DNA of 64,000 nucleotides, from NCBI GenBank assembly GCA_036960175.1, contig JBALWH010000004.1, positions 124,001 to 188,000 on the forward strand, given 5' to 3'. How positions within the stretch are numbered: the first letter of the stretch is position 1; every line of letters starts with the position of its first letter. The DNA comes from Motiliproteus sp036960175. GTDB lineage: Bacteria > Pseudomonadota > Gammaproteobacteria > Pseudomonadales > Balneatricaceae. Made by a program: the position numbers and the translations under genes. Shown in pieces: positions 61,796 to 64,000 of this stretch. The notes beneath the pieces are model-generated. The model saw only the letters and a list, made by a program, of their open reading frames with translations, did not search any database and was not told the DNA's origin.

Positions 61796-64000
61796 TCAGA
61801 ACAGCCCTTCGGTGGCTGCCGCATTGCTAGAGGATGTTTCGGCCGTAGCTCCCTTCTGAGGTGCCAGCTCTTCCTGGAAAACTTCAAAAATAGCGTCTTT
61901 CTGCCCAGGATAGGCCAATAAGCCAGTTTTAGGATCAATACGAACGCTGACAATCCCTTCGGGTGGGACTAGCGGGGTTTCTGGAACGTCTTTCAGAGCC
62001 TCTTTCATAAAGTCTATCCAGATAGGAAGAGCAGCGGTGCTGCCGAACTCTTTACGTCCGAGAGTCTTCGGTTGGTCGAATCCGACCCAAACAGAGGCAA
62101 CAATTTCTCGGTTGAATCCAGAAAACCATGCATCTACTTGATCGTTGGTCGTACCTGTTTTCCCTGCTAGGTCGTTACGCTCAAGTTTCCGTGCTTTGCG
62201 GCCGGTACCACGCTTGATAACGTCCTGCATGATATTGTTAATTAGGTATGCAGCTTTCTGATCGATAATGCGCTGGGCGATCGGCAGAGTTGTTAGGTTT
62301 TCAATTTTTTCTGCAGGAGGTTCGCTGTCTTCGGGTAGATAAGTGCAACCCTCGCAGACGGTTGCTGGAGCTGCTTGCTGAATTACCGCGCCATAGACAT
62401 CTTCCACTCGCTCAATTAAATAGGGTTCGATCTTGTAACCCTGGTTGGCGAGGCTGGCGTAGGCGGTGATAAGCTCCATCGGAGTGACATCTGCGCTGCC
62501 CAGTGCTAGTGACAGGTTGTTGGGTAAGCGGTTGATAGGAAAGCCGAAGCGAGTGAGGAAATCGCGGGTGTTTTTCACGCCCAGTGTTCTGAGTATGCGA
62601 ATAGATACAAGGTTTCGAGATTTGTACAGGGCTTCTCGCAAGCGTGTGGGGCCATAGAATTTCTTGCTATAGTTTTCCGGGCGCCAACTACTTTCAAGAT
62701 TACTGTCTTCAAAGACTACTGGCGCGTCGTTAATGAGGGTGGCGGGGGTAAAGCCATTGGATAGCGCCGCCGTATAAACGAAGGGTTTGAAGTTTGAGCC
62801 GGGCTGTCGGCTTCCCTGTGTCGCGCGATTAAATTTACTATGAGAAAAATTAAAACCGCCGACCAGTGCGCGAATTGCGCCATTTCTCGGGGTGAGAGCA
62901 ATCAGCGCAGCCTGAGCCTCAGGTATCTGTGTTAATTGCCATTTGTCTTCTCTATTGACTACTCTGATGAGGTCTCCTGGAGACAGAATTTCCGATGCTG
63001 TTTTTGGCGACGGACCCCTAGAGTTGACCGATTTGTAAGGGCGCGCCCAGCTTAACCCTTCCCACTCTAGCTCGATTTGTTGGCCGTCTTTCAACCGAGC
63101 AATCGCGGTTTGCTCACCAACGCTCTCGACATAGGCCGGTAGGATCTTTCCATAAGAGCGGGTGGGTTTAAGTTCTCGGGCTAAATCTTCGGGAGTTAAC
63201 TCGGTTTTTAGTCTGCGCTCTGCACCACGGTAACCATGCCTTTGATCGTAGTTGATAAGCCCGTCTACGATAGCGTTGTTGGCAGCGAACTGTTCGTCAC
63301 TACGAAGGGTTGTGTAAACGCTGTAACCATCAGTGTATATAGTTTCACCGATCTTTTGTTGTAATTCGCTACGGACCATCTCGGCGACATAGGGTGCATA
63401 CAGGCCTATATCTGAACCATGGTACTTGGCGGTGATGGGGGCTCCGACGGCTTCATTTAACTCCGCTGCGCTAATAAAACCGAGCTCGGACATCCTACTT
63501 AGAATCCAGTTTCGCCGCTCAAGAGCGCGAACCGGGTTGGCTAATGGGTTGTAGGCCGATGGGGCCTTAGGAAGGCCGGCGATCATCGCCAGCTCTGCCA
63601 GAGTTAGCTCATCAATATTGCGGCCGTAATAGACATTGGCAGCGGCTTGTATGCCGTAGGATCGGTTTCCTAGGTAAATTTTATTGACGTACAGCTCAAG
63701 GATTTCTTGTTTGCTGAGTTCTTGTTCAATTTGAATCGCTAAGAGTATTTCGTTGAATTTTCGTTCGAATGTTCGGGCTCTGGTGAGGAAATAATTTTTA
63801 GCTACCTGCATGGTGATGGTGCTACCACCGGTCTGTATATGCCCCGTGCTGAGTAGTTGAAATACTGCCCTTGCCAGCCCTTTGAAATCAACGCCGATAT
63901 GCTGATAGAAGCGACTGTCTTCAGCCGCTAGTATGGCTTCTTCAAAACGGCTGGGAATTTGCTGATAATTTATCGGGGTGCGTCGTTTCTCGCCAAACTC
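61796..64000 (-). CDS. mrcA: Penicillin-binding protein 1A (5' end outside window)
   Basis: At least 735 residues, running off the right edge; the frame is open across 63812-64000 with the glycosyltransferase Glu in LAAEDSRFYQHIGVD and GSTITMQVAKNY. The transpeptidase follows with SRQPGSNFKPFVY (the Ser-x-x-Lys motif), SRN in YKSRNLVSI and KTG in LAGKTGTTNDQ. A bifunctional class A PBP. The start codon is not in the window. Confidence 0.95.
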   Translation of the reverse strand, partial: EFGEKRRTPINYQQIPSRFEEAILAAEDSRFYQHIGVDFKGLARAVFQLLSTGHIQTGGSTITMQVAKNYFLTRARTFERKFNEILLAIQIEQELSKQEILELYVNKIYLGNRSYGIQAAANVYYGRNIDELTLAELAMIAGLPKAPSAYNPLANPVRALERRNWILSRMSELGFISAAELNEAVGAPITAKYHGSDIGLYAPYVAEMVRSELQQKIGETIYTDGYSVYTTLRSDEQFAANNAIVDGLINYDQRHGYRGAERRLKTELTPEDLARELKPTRSYGKILPAYVESVGEQTAIARLKDGQQIELEWEGLSWARPYKSVNSRGPSPKTASEILSPGDLIRVVNREDKWQLTQIPEAQAALIALTPRNGAIRALVGGFNFSHSKFNRATQGSRQPGSNFKPFVYTAALSNGFTPATLINDAPVVFEDSNLESSWRPENYSKKFYGPTRLREALYKSRNLVSIRILRTLGVKNTRDFLTRFGFPINRLPNNLSLALGSADVTPMELITAYASLANQGYKIEPYLIERVEDVYGAVIQQAAPATVCEGCTYLPEDSEPPAEKIENLTTLPIAQRIIDQKAAYLINNIMQDVIKRGTGRKARKLERNDLAGKTGTTNDQVDAWFSGFNREIVASVWVGFDQPKTLGRKEFGSTAALPIWIDFMKEALKDVPETPLVPPEGIVSVRIDPKTGLLAYPGQKDAIFEVFQEELAPQKGATAETSSSNAAATEGLF

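Overview
The window reads as chromosomal DNA of a marine-type gammaproteobacterium in the Pseudomonadales/Oceanospirillales range. The evidence is the block gmk-rpoZ-spoT-ridA, a Crc-like gene lying between rph and pyrE as in pseudomonads, a large Che operon, DctB/DctD with a TRAP transporter, and moderate GC with dense coding. I cannot name the species. Most of the 64 kb is ordinary core genome; the part from about 27.0 to 35.5 kb is clearly accessory.

Layout. 0.3-5.7 kb: gamma-glutamyltranspeptidase, then (minus strand) ridA, spoT, rpoZ, gmk. 5.9-9.5 kb: a five-gene Ni/Co ECF-type transporter of the NikKMLQO layout. 9.8-12.8 kb: a spermidine-synthase-like methyltransferase fold protein, a two-CW protein, and a CxxC AhpD-like protein divergent from a GlxA-type AraC regulator. 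12.9-25.9 kb: chemosensory block with a lone MCP on the minus strand, then MCP-like/cheY/STAS/cheA/MCP/cheW/cheR/cheD/cheB/REC-kinase on the plus strand. 26.1-27.0 kb: fluoroacetate-dehalogenase-type hydrolase.

Accessory island, about 27,066-35,532. The 3' end of yicC (codons for QIQNIE plus stop) and its terminator occur twice, once in the real yicC (35,533-35,616) and once as a diverged non-coding copy at 26,981-27,065. I read these as the two ends of an element inserted in the 3' end of yicC, a known landing site for mobilisable genomic islands in Vibrio. The island holds: a degenerate tRNA-Pro 3' half with 12-bp tandem repeats; three one-gene units in a row (RelA/SpoT-domain protein, TIR-winged-helix protein, deoxyribosyltransferase-like protein), each followed within a few bases of its stop by an attC-like site of 77-81 bp and with no integron integrase seen (a CALIN-like array with defence-type cargo); a truncated P2-type phage replication gene A; a REP-associated transposase with 24-bp inverted ends; a SPOR-domain protein; and a winged-helix/nucleotidyltransferase pair whose nucleotidyltransferase has an in-frame TAA inside its DxD motif. 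Three island genes carry one in-frame TAA each, so the region is decaying.

35.6-49.3 kb: yicC, rph, crc-like, pyrE, a small secreted protein, a beta-ketoacyl-ACP synthase III paralogue, hisF-hisH-hisB (hisA is not between hisH and hisF), AsmA, mutY, yggX, tex. 49.4-61.8 kb: DctB-like kinase, a degenerate HD-GYP protein, a bacteriohemerythrin, DctD-like sigma-54 activator, L,D-transpeptidase and MepK-like hydrolase (same pairing as E. coli ycbB-ycbK), then TRAP dctPQM behind a good sigma-54 promoter, and a mandelate-racemase-like enzyme that may act on the imported acid. The window ends inside a PBP1A gene on the minus strand.
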